Positions 13,801 through 35,287 of a stretch of 64,000 bases of DNA are shown piece after piece; position 1 is the stretch's first letter; each line of letters starts with the position of its first letter. The stretch lies in contig CALZFC010000005.1 of assembly GCA_945643635.1 (NCBI GenBank), positions 6,271,001 to 6,335,000 on the forward strand. The letters run 5' to 3'. The stretch is from Allodiplogaster sudhausi. Its lineage: Eukaryota; Nematoda; Chromadorea; Rhabditida; Diplogasteridae. The translations under genes were made by a program, and so were the position numbers. The notes beneath the pieces were generated by a model, which saw only the letters and a program-made list of their open reading frames with translations, made no database searches and was not told where the DNA came from.

Positions 13801-16800
13801 TCGAGGAGATTGCGTGCATCTCAGCCTCGCGCTTCTTCAGGTTGTTCTCCAGATCATGACGCTGGCGGGCAGCTTCATCGACGTTCTCTTGGGCGATCTT
13901 CAGCTCTCCCTCCACCTGAATTCTACACTATTAGTTGTAATTGTGTTTCTTTAGAAAGCGAGAGAGAGAGAGAGAGAGAGAGAGACTTCAGAGGAAAGTA
14001 GGGAAAGTACGAGCCTTTCTCTTCTGCTTGTCGAGGTCAGCGCGAGCCCGCTTCTCCCTCTCGAGTGAGTCCTCCAGGTCATCCAGGGTCTGCTCGAGCT
14101 TGGCCTTCACTTTGTTGGTGTGGTTGCCCTTGTCCTCCTCCGACTGGAGGTCCTCCATCAACTTGCGGTTGATCTAAATTCTCTATGAATAAGAACAAAT
14201 ACGCAGTATGAACAAGAGCATAACAGGAAAAGAAGGAAAAGAAGCAGGAATCTGACCTCCTCCTGATGCTTCTTCTCCTTGTTGAGCTTGGCGATGGCCT
14301 CGTCCTGCTGGGCCATCTCGTCTTGGAGAGAGCGGATCTGGTGATCCTTGCTCTGCTTCTCCGACTCTGCCTTGCGCAGACTCATCTCCAGATCCTGAAT
14401 CTGCTTCTTCAGGCTCTCGACCTCGGACTCGACCTTCTTCTTGGCGCGAGAAATGTCGGCGTTGCGGTCTTCCTGGTCAGCCAGACGATCGTTGAGCTCA
14501 GAGAGCTGTCGGTCCGCGTCGTTCTTGAGGGCGTTGAGCTTGGCGAGGCGGTCCTCGGCGTCGCTGAGCTGTCCCTTCGCGGTCTCGAGGGTGGTGAAGA
14601 GCTGGTTCTTCTCCTCGAGAAGCTTGGTGGAGGAGTCTTCGAGTTCCTTGCGGAGCTTCTCCTCCTTGGCGAGGGCTTCCTCGAGTTGCTTCATCTTGTC
14701 TCCCATCTTCTCCATCTCTTCGGCCTCCTTGCCAGCCTTGAGCATCGGCTTGACCTTTCCGTACAGCTTGAACCACTCCCAGGTGCGCAGTGTGCACCAA
14801 GAGCGCACGTTGCGCTGTACGATGAGCAGGCCGGCGCGCTGCTCCATCTTGCGCTTGCGGTCGGCCAGGCCGAGGTACCAGCGGACGGCGGACTGGAAGC
14901 CAGTCATGATCTCGCTCATCTTCTGGTCACGGATGTCCTCGAGATGGGCCAGCACTCCGGCCTGCAATCAATTTAATCCTCTTTCGTCTGAGAAGCACGA
15001 ACATCTGATCTACCAAGTACATATTTCATACGCAGTTTAAAGAAGGAGGAAGAATGTTAACCTTGAAGAAGACCTTGGTGGCACCGACGCGGAACATCTC
15101 GTCGTTAAGTTGGCCTTCGTTGACGACCTTGCTGAGCATGGATTCGGCTGCCTTCTTCGGGTCGTCATTCTCCTTGGCCTCCTTGGCTGCGAGGATGGCG
15201 TAGCGGTGCTTGAAGTCTGCGTGCATGGTTCTGTTAGGGAATCCCTTCCTGCAGATACGAATACCCTCCAGCACTCCGTTGCAAGTCAGCTGGTTCAGCA
15301 CCAGGGCTGCGTCAATCATTCCGGACTGCTTCTTCTCGTTGGGAATGATGCAACGGATGAAGTGAGGGTGAGTCTTGTGGAGCATGTTCATGAGCTTGTT
15401 CAGCGACTCGCGGTAGAGCATGGAAACAGTCATGAAGGAGCCAGACTTGCCCTTCTTCTTGCCGCCTCCATCGCCAGACTTGGCCTTGACCGCGGCCTCC
15501 TCTTGTGTGGTGTAGTCCTGCCAGACTTCAGTGAGGAGGGCGTTGCCCTTGCCGGCCTTCATGACGGTGACGACAGTGTCGTTGAGGGGGTCCTTGTTCT
15601 TCTCCAGCCAGTTCAGGCAGTTGTATCGCACAGTTCCAGCGTAGTGGCGCATGGCAAAGTGAGCCTCGCCCTGCTTGCCCTTCGGGGGCTTCGGCTTCTC
15701 GAAGTTCGGGTGCTTACCGAGATGCTGCTCGCTCAGCTTCTGTGCAAGGGTCAGGTCAGTTGCCTTCGGCACAATGCACTCTTCGTCCAGCATCGAGATG
15801 ATTCCGAGTGGCTGAAATTATTTATTTAGATGAATCAAACTAATTTATCAACAATATGTACATATGTTCATAGTAACATAATGCTAATATCCCCTTCATG
15901 TAAATGAATGCGATTAAAGAATAAACCTTCTCAATGAGCTCAATGCAAGCTTGGAGATCGAGACCGAAGTCGATGAAAGTCCACTGGATTCCCTCCCGTG
16001 CGTATTCTTCCTGCTCGAGGACGAACATGTGGTGGTTGAAGAACTGCTGGAGCTTCTCATTTACGAAGTTAATCCACAGCTGCTCGAAGGAGTTGAACTG
16101 AAATCATTTAATAATTTGCAGTGTTAACTTACATTCATAATATTACGCGTAACTTACTTTTTTAAAATAAAATATACATAAATTTTATTCATGATAATTA
16201 ACTGACGTCGAAGATCTCGAAGCCGGCGATGTCGAGCACACCGATGAAGTAGTCACGGGGGGTGCCCTTCTGGTCAAGAGTAAGGTTGCACTTCGTGACG
16301 AGCCAATTGAAGACGCGGGAATAGAGACCCTTGGCCATGGCGCCGACGGCCCAGTTCACTTGCTCCATGTTCTGGCCCTTCGACACCCATTCCGTGCCGA
16401 CCTTGACACGCGGCTTGGTCAGCGCCTTCAGGAACTCCTCAACGTCGATGCCGAACATGGCACAGGCCTTCTCGGCCTCGTCGGTGCCATCTGGCTCGGC
16501 CTGCTCCTCGCGGGGGCGCTGCTTGAACTTCATGTTGCCCATGTGCATGTGGGCGGACATCAGACGGTAGCAGTCCATCTTCTCCTCGCCCGAGAAGTTG
16601 AGGATGTCGAAGGCCTCGTCGGTGAGTTGGAACTCCTCGGTGTCGTTGATGCCGTCGATGGTCAGCTCGGCCTGGGCGACGTACCAGTAGTCCTTGATGG
16701 GCAGGTCGAGTTGCAGATCCTTCTTCAGCTGGGGCTTGAAGTCAGAGTAGATCTGGTAGAAGATGTGGTAGCAACGCTCTCCGGGAGCCTGTCGGATGAC

Positions 16801-17462
16801 ACGAGACTTTTCGAGGAGGTAATGCTCGATGTCGCAGGATGCGACTTTACCGGCCTTCGAGAACATGATTCGGATGAACTTTCCGAAGCGAGAAGAGTTG
16901 TTGTTACGCACAGTCTTCGCGTTACCTTAAAAGGTGCAAAAGTTTGAAAGAACATTAAATATATATGAACGCTTCAATATACATACGCATGTATATTTAG
17001 AAATATATTTATTTATTTAAATAGTGAGAAATAATACAGGAAAAGGAAGGTACCGAAAGCCTCGAGGACAGGGTTGGTCTGGACGATCTGGTCCTCAAGA
17101 GTGACTTGCTTGCCGCCTTCGGTGGGGACATTGCCTGCAGCCTCCTGCTGGGAAGCGCCGACCGCAGCGAAGTACGCAATGACCTTCTTGGTGTTCTCGG
17201 TCTTGCCTGCTCCGGACTCTCCGGTGATGAGCATGGACTGGTTCTCGTGGTCGAGGAGCATGTTACGGTAGGCCTGGTCAGACACGGCGAAGAGATGGGG
17301 AGGCATCTCCGTGCGACGCTTGCCCATGAACATGCGGGCGACCGAGTCCGTGTAGATCGGCAGACGCTTGTAGGGGTTGATGACGACGCAGAAAAGACCC
17401 GAGTACGTCTGCAACAATCTCATTCACTCTATCATCTCAATCCATCTACTTCTACCCTTCCT

Positions 17463-17509
<47 letters not shown>

Positions 17510-19739
17510 CCCTTTTGATATCAACATACGTAGATGAGCATGGAAGCATAGCGAGATCGAAGATTGTGGAGGACGGAAGCGTCGTTGAGCATCGACAGGT
17601 TGGACATGTCCTCGGTCTTCTCGAACTTAGGAGGGTTCATCTCCTGCGCCAGTTCCTTTTTCAGGGTCACCTGCAAACAAGGAATTCTTAGCTCTTCTTC
17701 TAATGGTAACTTCTTTTTTAATTCGAAATTCTTGTCATTTTCATATCAATTCTTTGTATTCATTTGTGGAAATACTGTTATAATTCATGTTTAGTGAACT
17801 CTTTTTTCGTGTGTATAGTTTGTGTGGACCAGGGAGTGAATGAGCTCTAGTGATTTCTGCTTCCACTCCTCCATCCGCTCATCCATTCTCTATGTCCTTC
17901 TTTTCCTTCTCAAGCATGGCGCCATCTTCTCTTCGTTTCTGACTCTCTGTTATTATCCTTTTGCTTGGATCTCTCTGTCTCTTTCTCTGTCTGATTCTCG
18001 CTCTCTCACCTTGCCATAGTCTATAACTTTCTCCTACACAGCAGTAAATGAACACGGCGGGGGCGCATTACAGCGACAGAGGGAAAAGCCTCCGGCAGAT
18101 GAAGAAAACGGGAGTACGTGGGGACTAGTGGAATCAAGGCATACATTGCAAGAAAAATTAACCGGCCAATCCGTGGATTTCCTTCTTTCTCCCTCTCTCC
18201 CTTTCCTTCTTTCTCCCTCTCTCCCTTTCCTTCTTTCTCCCTCTCTCCCTTTACTTCTTTCTCCCTCTCTCCGATTTCCTGCTTCCTCCTTCTCTCCTTC
18301 TCGGCCGTCTCACAGGCCTTTCTTTGAAAAAAATCGCAACAAAGTGAGAGTAATAGATTCGATTTTCCCTCAGAGAAATAAATAAAAACTATTTTAAAGA
18401 AAACAAACAAGATTCTAAAGATGCGTTCATTGATCACGCTTTTAAAGGAAGTATCCGACGAAAAAATAACTTCTTCTTTTATATTCCAATATGATCAAGT
18501 CTGGCCTAAAAGATCGATTAGAGGTGATCCCGCTTTACGAAAGTCAGTATTTAGCCAGAAATTTGCATTTGTTCTTTGGAATACGGTAGAAAACGTCTCT
18601 GTCGATGCACCCGGTGTATGCTCAAATCCAAGCAAGGAGAGCCAACGGGTGGGAAGAAGAGGAAGTCTCTGACCGCCTTGCCCACTTAGCACCCCATTTT
18701 CACCAAGGGATGAGAGATACAGACGTTAGAGAAAAGCGAGACAATGAAAGAAGTCGAGAGAGGTTAGAGACAAATACGTTTCATATTTGAAATTTTGTAG
18801 CGAGCGCTCAAAAAAGGCTCATCCAGTTGGGAGTTTAGCACAGTTTGAAACGTAATTTAATTAGATACGGTATTCTTTCGTCGGATACTTCCTTTAACTA
18901 TTTGAACTAGATGTAGGGTTAGATGAGACTATATAATTTGACGTTTGACATTGACTAGCAATCTGATAAGAAGAATATGAATTTTTGAATTCAATTTGCA
19001 AAATTTTGATCTCATCTCAAAATCCAGTTAAAATTAGTTTGGTTAGATTGTTCTTTACTAAATCAATTCTTCAGAAGTACGCCTCCTGCCCTACTGAGGC
19101 AACCAAAAATAATCCAGACCCAATGAACGGACGAAAGTCGAATCTCCCAGTAAACATGGACCCTTTTTGAGCGATTGTGTATGAAAGATGGCTGTGCCAC
19201 GGGGAGACAACGGAGTGTAAACAGAAGCCACTCGGATCAACAGGTTGTGTACCTCAGAAGCCAGGTTATTCCAAACAACCACAACCTCATTCAATGCTAC
19301 TGTTCCAATGGATTTCTCTGATTTTAGCATGATCTCGTAAATACTTCAGATGTCCACATATGTATATGTACTGATATCTTCAATTTGGAGTTCATAGCTG
19401 GGAAGTAGTGAGGACATTCGATGTTTTGTATTGAAAAGAGAGTGACGAAGACAAGAAAAGAATACTGAGAGGGATGAAGATATCGAGGAGAGTGAGGTAG
19501 AGAAAGAGGGAGAATGAGAGATAGTCGAGAAGAAGGAACAGAGAGGAAAGAGAGTGAGAGATAGAGAGACATAAGAGAGCCAAGGAGCGCCTTGAACTGC
19601 ACCCAGGACTCGCCTGCCATCGGCTCACTGAGACACATAGAACTTTACTGCACAGCCTGGCGGCTGCCACTTCGAGTGTACTACGGAGCAGCCAAGGAGG
19701 CAGGAAAAGGATTGCTTAGAATGAGAGAGAAAGAGAGTG

Positions 19740-19770
<31 letters not shown>

Positions 19771-20307
19771 AGAGAAATGAAATTGGGAAAGTCGAAGAGA
19801 GGAAAGAATTGATCTGACTGCGAGTCTCTAGAACGCGATGCTTGATGCAATGCACTCATCTGAGAGTGATAAAACCCCTTTGACTCAGAAAAAGAAGCAA
19901 CCTATTGTATACGATAAGGAATGAAGAGTGGAGTACCTCATTGCCTCGAGCCGTGACAGCGGTGACTTGATCTCCCTTGGTGGCAGTGATCTCCGCCGCG
20001 AGGTATCCTTCTTCCGCGTCAGGGACCCACACGTTCTTCTTCGAGTCATAAGGCTTCGACTGATCCTGCAAACAACACAGAAAATACTCTTCCGATTTCC
20101 TCTTGTACTTTTCTTACTTAAAACTAAAACAATAATGCCATTCAATCGAAAATAACAAAAAATACAAAGCTACAATGGAAAGAAGGATGCATAAATACGA
20201 ATGATAAGAAATGAAAGCAGATGTCTGATGGAGTGAACCTGGATCATCTGCTCCCTGGTCTGGCGGAGATATTGCCATCCCGGGTCGTTCTCGTGGTCGA
20301 GAGCCAT
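10859..20307 (-). CDS. unc-54: Muscle myosin heavy chain A (UNC-54-like), complete, 13 exons
   Basis: Conventional sarcomeric myosin II heavy chain, the actin-activated ATPase of thick filaments. Exons (minus order): 20239-20307, 19937-20065, 17530-17670, 17054-17408, 16207-16925, 15927-16097, 15062-15811, 14257-14961, 14015-14173, 12516-13915, 12127-12358, 11267-12031, 10859-11161. They sum to 5898 nt, an exact 1965-aa ORF. Order: N-terminal SH3-like region ([14 protein letters not shown] start), P-loop GESGAGKT at residues 176-183, switch [11 protein letters not shown] at about 239, switch [11 protein letters not shown], a Gly/Lys-rich loop 2 ([10 protein letters not shown]), SH helix ([15 protein letters not shown]), IQ-containing lever, then about 1100 residues of coiled-coil rod and a non-helical Ser/Arg tail. 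Length and tail match nematode body-wall myosin UNC-54. Three introns use GC donors. The second intron (2.3 kb) contains a small inverted-repeat element. The orthology call rests on remembered family sequence, not on a search. Confidence 0.95.
11162..11266 (-). other. GC-AG intron 12 of myosin A
   Basis: The exon ends CAG and the intron begins GCGAGA on the minus strand. Joining ELQFQ to VDEDKKNF restores the universally conserved rod sequence in phase 0. The nearest GT (10 bases further) would break the frame. Myosin B has no intron at this position. Confidence 0.85.
12032..12126 (-). other. GC-AG intron 11 of myosin A
   Basis: The donor reads CAG then GCACGC on the minus strand and joins ALESMQ to [12 protein letters not shown] in phase 0. 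Read-through meets an in-frame TAA before the next GT. Myosin B has an intron at the same position with an ordinary GTCAGC donor. Confidence 0.85.
13916..14014 (-). other. GC-AG intron 9 of myosin A, containing an (AG)n run
   Basis: The donor reads AAG then GCTCGT on the minus strand and joins DKQKRK to VEGELKIAQ in phase 0. Use of the GT four bases downstream would add GCTC and shift the frame, and no alternative acceptor repairs it. Myosin B has no intron here. The intron carries a short (AG)n run at about 13961-13985. Confidence 0.85.
15606..15814 (-). repeat. 209-bp tract identical to myosin B (27932-28140)
   Basis: I compared the two copies base by base: identity starts one base after a C/A mismatch at 15605/27931, runs to the acceptor-side boundary of exon 7 and stops inside the intron. 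Neighbouring exon sequence is only about 90-93 percent alike by eye. This is a likely gene-conversion tract. Confidence 0.8.
17468..17507. repeat. (CT)n microsatellite in myosin A intron 3
   Basis: Perfect CT run of about 40 bases. Confidence 0.9.
18181..18264. repeat. 24-bp pyrimidine tandem repeat in myosin A intron 2
   Basis: The unit CTTTCTCCCTCTCTCCCTTT plus CCTT repeats about three times, all pyrimidine on the plus strand. Confidence 0.8.
18446..18893. mobile_element. Small non-autonomous element with TTAA-flanked terminal inverted repeats
   Basis: The left end begins AGGAAGTATCCGACGA and the right end is its exact reverse complement, with partial similarity continuing inward. Each end abuts TTAA (18442-18445 and 18894-18897), and the inverted match stops immediately outside TTAA, as expected for a 4-bp target duplication. 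The unit is 448 bp and lies in the 2.3-kb intron 2 of myosin A. An 83-codon ORF overlaps it but is unrecognised and unlike local coding sequence. A piggyBac-type or other TTAA-targeting family is possible. The termini do not start with the CCC/CCT usual for piggyBac, so I leave the family open. Confidence 0.6.
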
Positions 20308-22592
20308 GCTTCCTCTTGCGGATGCCTGCCCGAGCAATGAGATGGGTCTCAGAGGCCTCCTCCAAGGCAGCCCTTATCCTCTCCCCGCTCTTCCCCGCCT
20401 CCCTCCTCTCACTCCCTGCTCCCTCTCCACTTTACACTCTCTCTCACTACAAGAATTCTTCTTCTCTCCTTTCCATTGCTACCGTACTCTTTCCGCCTCT
20501 TCTCCTCACAACCAGTCAAACCCACTCCTGGTAACATCTTTCTTACAATCATTTATTTCTATATCACATCAAAGTCAGGATTATTGCATACTTGTTATAC
20601 CAATGCAAATTCCTTTTAAAGATGGGATTACTAGGATAACTTCATTCGATAAAAAGTATATAAAATTCTCATTTTAAATTCCCTTGACATTCCAAAATCA
20701 AATAATAAAAACCGAAATAGCGTCGCCAATGTTTTCCTTTCTATCTATCATGAAAACAAATTAAGTTAAACCGTTGTTCTGTTAAATGCTATATTTAGAT
20801 TTGCCTGGATCAAATTTGGGTAGTATTCATTGATTGTCCTGAAGTAATAAATTGTGACTGCATTCATTTGGTAAGAAATGGTAATTCAATCATACTTTAT
20901 ATCGAAGACGCATTTCATTTTCTCTTCCTTTTCAATTCATAACTCATCCAAGTCCCAATTTTCAGTCAAATCAGAGTTTTTGAAGGAAGATCTGTTCTCG
21001 GGACCAGATCGGAAGAATCTTCCGGCTATCAATCTGAGCCTCGTATCCTCTCTTTTCTTCCTGCTTAGAAGTTTGCAGTCTCTTCCCTCACAGAATTCCT
21101 CGTCTATTCCCTAAACTAGTCTCTGTGCTCTCTTCATTTTACTCACTCTCTAGCTGCCAGTTTCCGCGAAACAACTGCCTACCTAGCCAGAGGGAAGAAG
21201 TATGAGATAGTGTGTGTAGAGGAGAGATGGCAGATAGTGAAAGAAGGAGATCTCTCCGCATTCTTCTCACCCTGACTGCTCTCCGCCGAAAAACGGGTCG
21301 GCAAAAGTTGAGAGACAAGAACAACGCGTTCACTGAAGGCGATCAGCCAAAGGAGCGTCACGAAGGAGAAGAAAGATAATAAGAGGAGAGAGACAATCTG
21401 CTGCTTCTATTAGGGCAACATGAATTGATGGGAATTGCTGCGGGATCTCGTTGATCTGATCCCACCAACACCAGGAAGAACTTCAATACAGTCTGGAGAA
21501 TGGTCAGGATGAACCTGGCAAGGACATGCACTTTCACTATACGAAGGAAGCACCGACGGCTCTGATCTTCCTGGCCCCAAAGTTACTTCTCCTGTCAATC
21601 ATTGCATTTCCGAAGCTTAGTTGTAGTCCATTCATTACAATTATTCGAAATAAGAGCTATACTTCCTCTAAAATAAGACATTTTTAGAGTCTACAAGAGT
21701 ACAATAATCAATAATTTAAAAAAGTCCTATTATGAAAAAAAACCTTAACAAATGTGGCATCTATACAATGGGCGTTACAAGGATATAATCATTCGGTCTG
21801 TATCTGTCAGTGTGATGTTGTTTCTGATGACTTGATTGAAGAATGAAAAAGCCATTGTGCACTTCGTACTTTTGTCCTTCTCATGTCTCTTCTTCTGCTC
21901 CTCTTCTCCGACCCTCCTCAATCTTAGCCAAGTAGCTTTTTCCTTTTCTTCTTCATGTCGTCAACATTCCTGAGCTGTCTTTCTCTCTTCTCCTTCCACT
22001 TTCTCTGTTCTTCTTCCCGCCAGTGGATGCCTCCTTTCCATCCTTCTCGCTTTATTCTTTTCTTCCTCTTACAACATGTAGAAAGAGCGACTGGGCGAAG
22101 GGGAACTCGCCTGTTGTTCATGGAATGGAAGATCAACATGTCAATGTATGTATCTTCATCTCGATCTTTTATCAAACTGACACCTAATCACCGTTTTACT
22201 TCCTCTGCCAGCACATATTTATTTTCACCCCCGCATTTAGTAATGCATTTACTTGAGAAAATTAAGCACCTCTTTTGGGGTTGCTGACTTGTATAAAGAG
22301 ATTGTCTTCTGGATGCCCATTTATCTCAGCTTTCAATTGTCAACGTAAGAAGAGTAAAGCGTCATAATTTGATGGAAGAAAAGGGAAAGAGAGAACACAC
22401 AATTCTCGATCAGATTCCCTGAAAATCAGCAGCTACGGTTCATGGCTCTTTTCTTTTGTCCACGAACTTTCAATCATATCAGTATGAAGCAGTCGATCGA
22501 ACGTTTTTTTATTGTTCTAGACTTCCTACTGTGTACAAATGGAGAAGAAGAAATAGAATGTAAAGGAAGGAGAGATTTAGAGAGGAAGAGTT
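20308..22592. other. Intergenic region between the two myosin genes
   Basis: Upstream region of myosin A and 3' flank of myosin B. I find no exon with homology. The only coding-looking stretch is a short Lys/Arg/Glu-rich minus ORF at 21924-22175 ending KKKRKKLLG, which could be a low-complexity artefact or the last exon of a small gene. The promoter of myosin A should lie just above 20307, but I see no clear TATA box. Confidence 0.5.
22508..22513 (-). terminator. Polyadenylation signal AATAAA of myosin B
   Basis: Minus-strand AATAAA about 80 bases past the myosin B stop codon at 22593-22595. Confidence 0.6.
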
Positions 22593-31595
<9,003 letters not shown>

Positions 31596-32398
31596 GGCTG
31601 CTGGTTGCTTGGATGGGCTCCTCGACTGTGCGATCCGCTTCTTCCTCCAGCTTCTCCCTCCTCCCCCTCCGCCTCTCCCTCCTTCTCTTTCTTTTCCCTC
31701 TCCTGCCTCTCCACGCTTCTCTTCTCCAGCTCCGCCTATCTCATGGTGACTGTAGAATTGATTTCCCGCCTCTTCTATTTACTGATCTAGCGTAACGCTT
31801 TTCCAGGTATACCCCACTGAGGAAAAAAGTGCCAAAATAAAATCGTTTTTGAAGGAGAAACTCTTCTAAAGTAAGCTTTTCATAAAGCAATGAATCCGAG
31901 TTGAAAGTGATAAATGTTGCTAGATGATGAATAGTAACCATTCAAATTTCGTTCACTGCTAGTTATTGGTGTTTACACCACTATTCACTTAAAATTTCGT
32001 CAGAAAACACGGTTACATTTTTTGTGATAATTCCGTGACATTCTTACCAATATGTTCATCTGTTGTTTGGTTTCTTTCACATCAGTAATTGATTTATTGA
32101 GGAGATCGCATTTGTCTAACCGGAATATGTAATTGGAAAATCATAACAACCCGTAAATATTCGGAGAACTAAAGGTTAAGATGTATTCCTTATATTAAAA
32201 AAAATGGAAATAGTGATTTTCTTTTCAGCTAAGCCATGACTGTAAAATCCTCGTGTAGCGTAAGGAAGGAACTATTACAACAAAGTGGAGGAGAAAAGAC
32301 AGCAAAACATAGCAGAGCACAGGGACAAAAGAGTATGGAAAGAGAAGAGTGCGCAAGCTGAGAGAAAGAAGCAGAGTAAGGCTTGCGAGTGGATATGG

Positions 32399-32436
<38 letters not shown>

Positions 32437-32505
32437 TAGAGAGAGAAAGTGAGTGATGGAAAGAGGAGAAAAGAGAAGGAGAGATCAAGCTTGGATGGTT
32501 CGTCT
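31596..32505. other. Intergenic region upstream of myosin B and downstream of the GPCR gene
   Basis: Contains CT- and AG-rich runs (about 31620-31730 and 32401-32440) and AT-rich sequence. I see no supported gene. The myosin B promoter should be within it. Confidence 0.5.
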
Positions 32506-35256
32506 TCACTCACAACGCGGAGGGTGCTGGAGTAGCGAGGAAGAGTGGAGACTTCGTTTGCAGATCGGCACTGGAGCTGAGATCTTGCGAGCGAAGGAGC
32601 AGTGGGAGGGGTGCGCGGAGGGGGGTGCCAAGTGAAGACTAAGACCCCCCTGCACACGCCACATCCCACACAACTGCAGAAGTCCCTGAACACACCCAAG
32701 ATGATGAACAATGGGAGAGGGAAGAGCGAGAGAAGATAATGCACCTTCTGGAAACCGGGCATTCCATAGGCATAGATCACTGGGTTCGCAGCACAGGAGA
32801 TATGAGAGAGGATGACTGCGATGAGAATGGCAACTGGGGGAGGATGAAGCCAAGGAGGGAGGAAGAGACACATCGAATTCATGATGTATAAAGGGTACCT
32901 GCAATAGCTACTGGGTGTATCTCATTCTCTCTCCTTCAACCTTATCGTCCCCTGCCTATCTCGCACTTTTAAGGTCTCACTCTCCCATATTTCTTTCTCT
33001 CTCTCTCTCTCTCAGTCTCTCTTCTCTCCATCTCTCTCTACAACTCTCTCTCAGTCTCTTTCTCTCCTTCTCTCTCTACAACTCTCTCAGTCTCTCTTTC
33101 TCTCCCTCTCTCGTCTCACCAACAAATAGCGTAAGTCGACACCAAAATGAGTAAAATCCTAATGATCTTCCGTCGTCCGTTGATGCGGCGTCGAATTTCC
33201 GACTGGGCAAGCAAACACTTGATCTGAAATGATTGGAGTCAAAGAAGGAAGGTGGAGAGAAGCAAGAATAACAGAGAACCTCCTTCTCCTCCTTGCGAAT
33301 TCGTCTGAGGATGGACACGTAACAGAATATAATTATGGCAGAGGGAAGGAGAATTGTTCCGAAGAAGATGACGTAGACAAGGTAGCGATGATCAACCACA
33401 ACCATGAAGTGACATCTTCCCTTGAACTCCGCCTCCGTCCTGTCAATGCTAAGAGTCACTTACAACTTACTTCTTTTCTACTTTTATACAGTTTGACAGA
33501 AATTTGTATATTATATATGTATAGATTCTTCTATGTATGTATTCTCATTTATATATGTATAGATTCTTCTATGTATGCCTAAAGTCCAAACATGCATAGT
33601 ATCCCTCACGAGCAGTCCATGTCGAATCACACGAGCCTTCCACATTTTCCGAGGGTAATTTCCTCCCTTGGTTTCAAGATTTAGCGGAGAAAAGGGAACG
33701 ACAAGGAAAGAGAGCCAAAGTGAGAGAGAGAGAGTAAGAAAGAGAGAGTGAGGGAGGGGTGCGAGAGAGAGTAGAGTAAGAGTTGAAGAGAGACATAGAG
33801 AAAGAGAAAGAGAATTAGGATGAGAGATGACTGAAACCGAGCAGAGAGATAAAATTGCACGAGAATATAAGGAATGAGACAGTGCATCCCTGAGAAGAGA
33901 AGATCCGGAGTGGCAAATGTAAGGGGCAGAGATGCAACGTTCCTGCCGGGAGGCACGCATCCCCTTTTTTAGATGGAGAGAAAGGAGAAGAGAGAAAGAC
34001 ACAGAGGGAGAGTGGAGAGGCAGAGAGAGGAAAAGGAGGGTGAGAGAGTGAGGGAAGGTGGAGAGAGAGAGAGAGAGATAGAGAGAGAGAGAAGGGAAGG
34101 GAAAGAAAGAGGATGTAATGAGCGGAAGAATATCACCGATGCACTTGCAGGAAAGTGCGTGAATAGCTTGATGATTTAGTGTGAGCAAAGAACGGGCAGA
34201 GAATCTTCTGCTCAGGAATACGAAGAAAGATAATGACGTCATTCTTTCCATAAGCAAAAGTATGTTTCGGTGTCTTTTCCGTGAAATGATTAAAGTTGCG
34301 AACTCTTCGTCCCCTCAAACATTTCTTCCCTCGCCCTCTTGCATCTTCCAATTTCATTTGAGGACCAGCGAATGCAACCGAGGCACACGAACATCTCTTC
34401 CAGACATTCCTTCCTGTCTGCCGTCTATCTCTTGCCCTCTCGCCAGCTCTCTGTCCTCTTTGGCCCTCTCACATTCTACGTGCTTAGCCACCCCTCCCCT
34501 CCTCCTCCCCAGTCAACCATTCTATTTTTGTCCATTTCCGCACAGGAGCCTCTCTTTCTTCCTGAATTCTTTCATGACCAGAAAGAAGGGCAACCGTGAT
34601 TTTCTATGACCATTCTCAGACAGTTCTTTTCGTGCTGAAAGGGATTTCTGACGCTGCAAACTGGAAGACGTTGAAGAGCGGAAGAATGGCGATTCCAGTG
34701 CCCGCCACCCACGACAAGGACAGAAGGAAAACCGCCCGTGTTCTTAAGAAAGACATTAAATGAGCTTCTCAGATATATTAATCCCTTTGGTTGCATTCCC
34801 GGAGAAATGAGATCCAACAGAAAGTGAGAGAACCTCCTGGAGCGGAGAAGATGCTTGCCGTGGCAGATTGTGAGGTATTTGTCGAGGGAGATGGCGAGCA
34901 TGTGGAAGGTGGAGATCGTGCAAAGAATGCAGAGAATGAGATGCACAAAGAGACAGCCGTAGAAGCTGCGAGGCCGGCGAGTCAACACCTCAACTCATTT
35001 TATTCCCTCATACATTCACTTCCAACATATTCAAAATTTCAAAGTGATCTCAATTTTTAAAATAAAAATTATAGAAATTTTCAAATAAGAGTAAAAAGCG
35101 AAGAAGAGAAGAAGGCGAGTGGAAGGATAGAAAGCACAGCGAAGATATCGGAATCGGAATGGGAGCATGGGAAAGGGCACGAGGCAAGGGTTTCCATTTT
35201 TCTCTTTTGCGTCTATCTTCATTTGTACGGCGAGGTTGAGATCACTAATAATACAC

Positions 35257-35287
<31 letters not shown>

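Noticed and set aside
12998..13954. 318-codon plus-strand ORF antisense to myosin A
   Set aside because: It is the shadow of the coiled-coil codon bias of the myosin rod on the other strand. The minus frame is an exact in-phase myosin exon.
21924..22175. Lys-rich 83-codon minus ORF upstream of myosin A
   Set aside because: Low-complexity charged sequence with no recognised family and no supporting splice structure. It is mentioned only in the intergenic entry.
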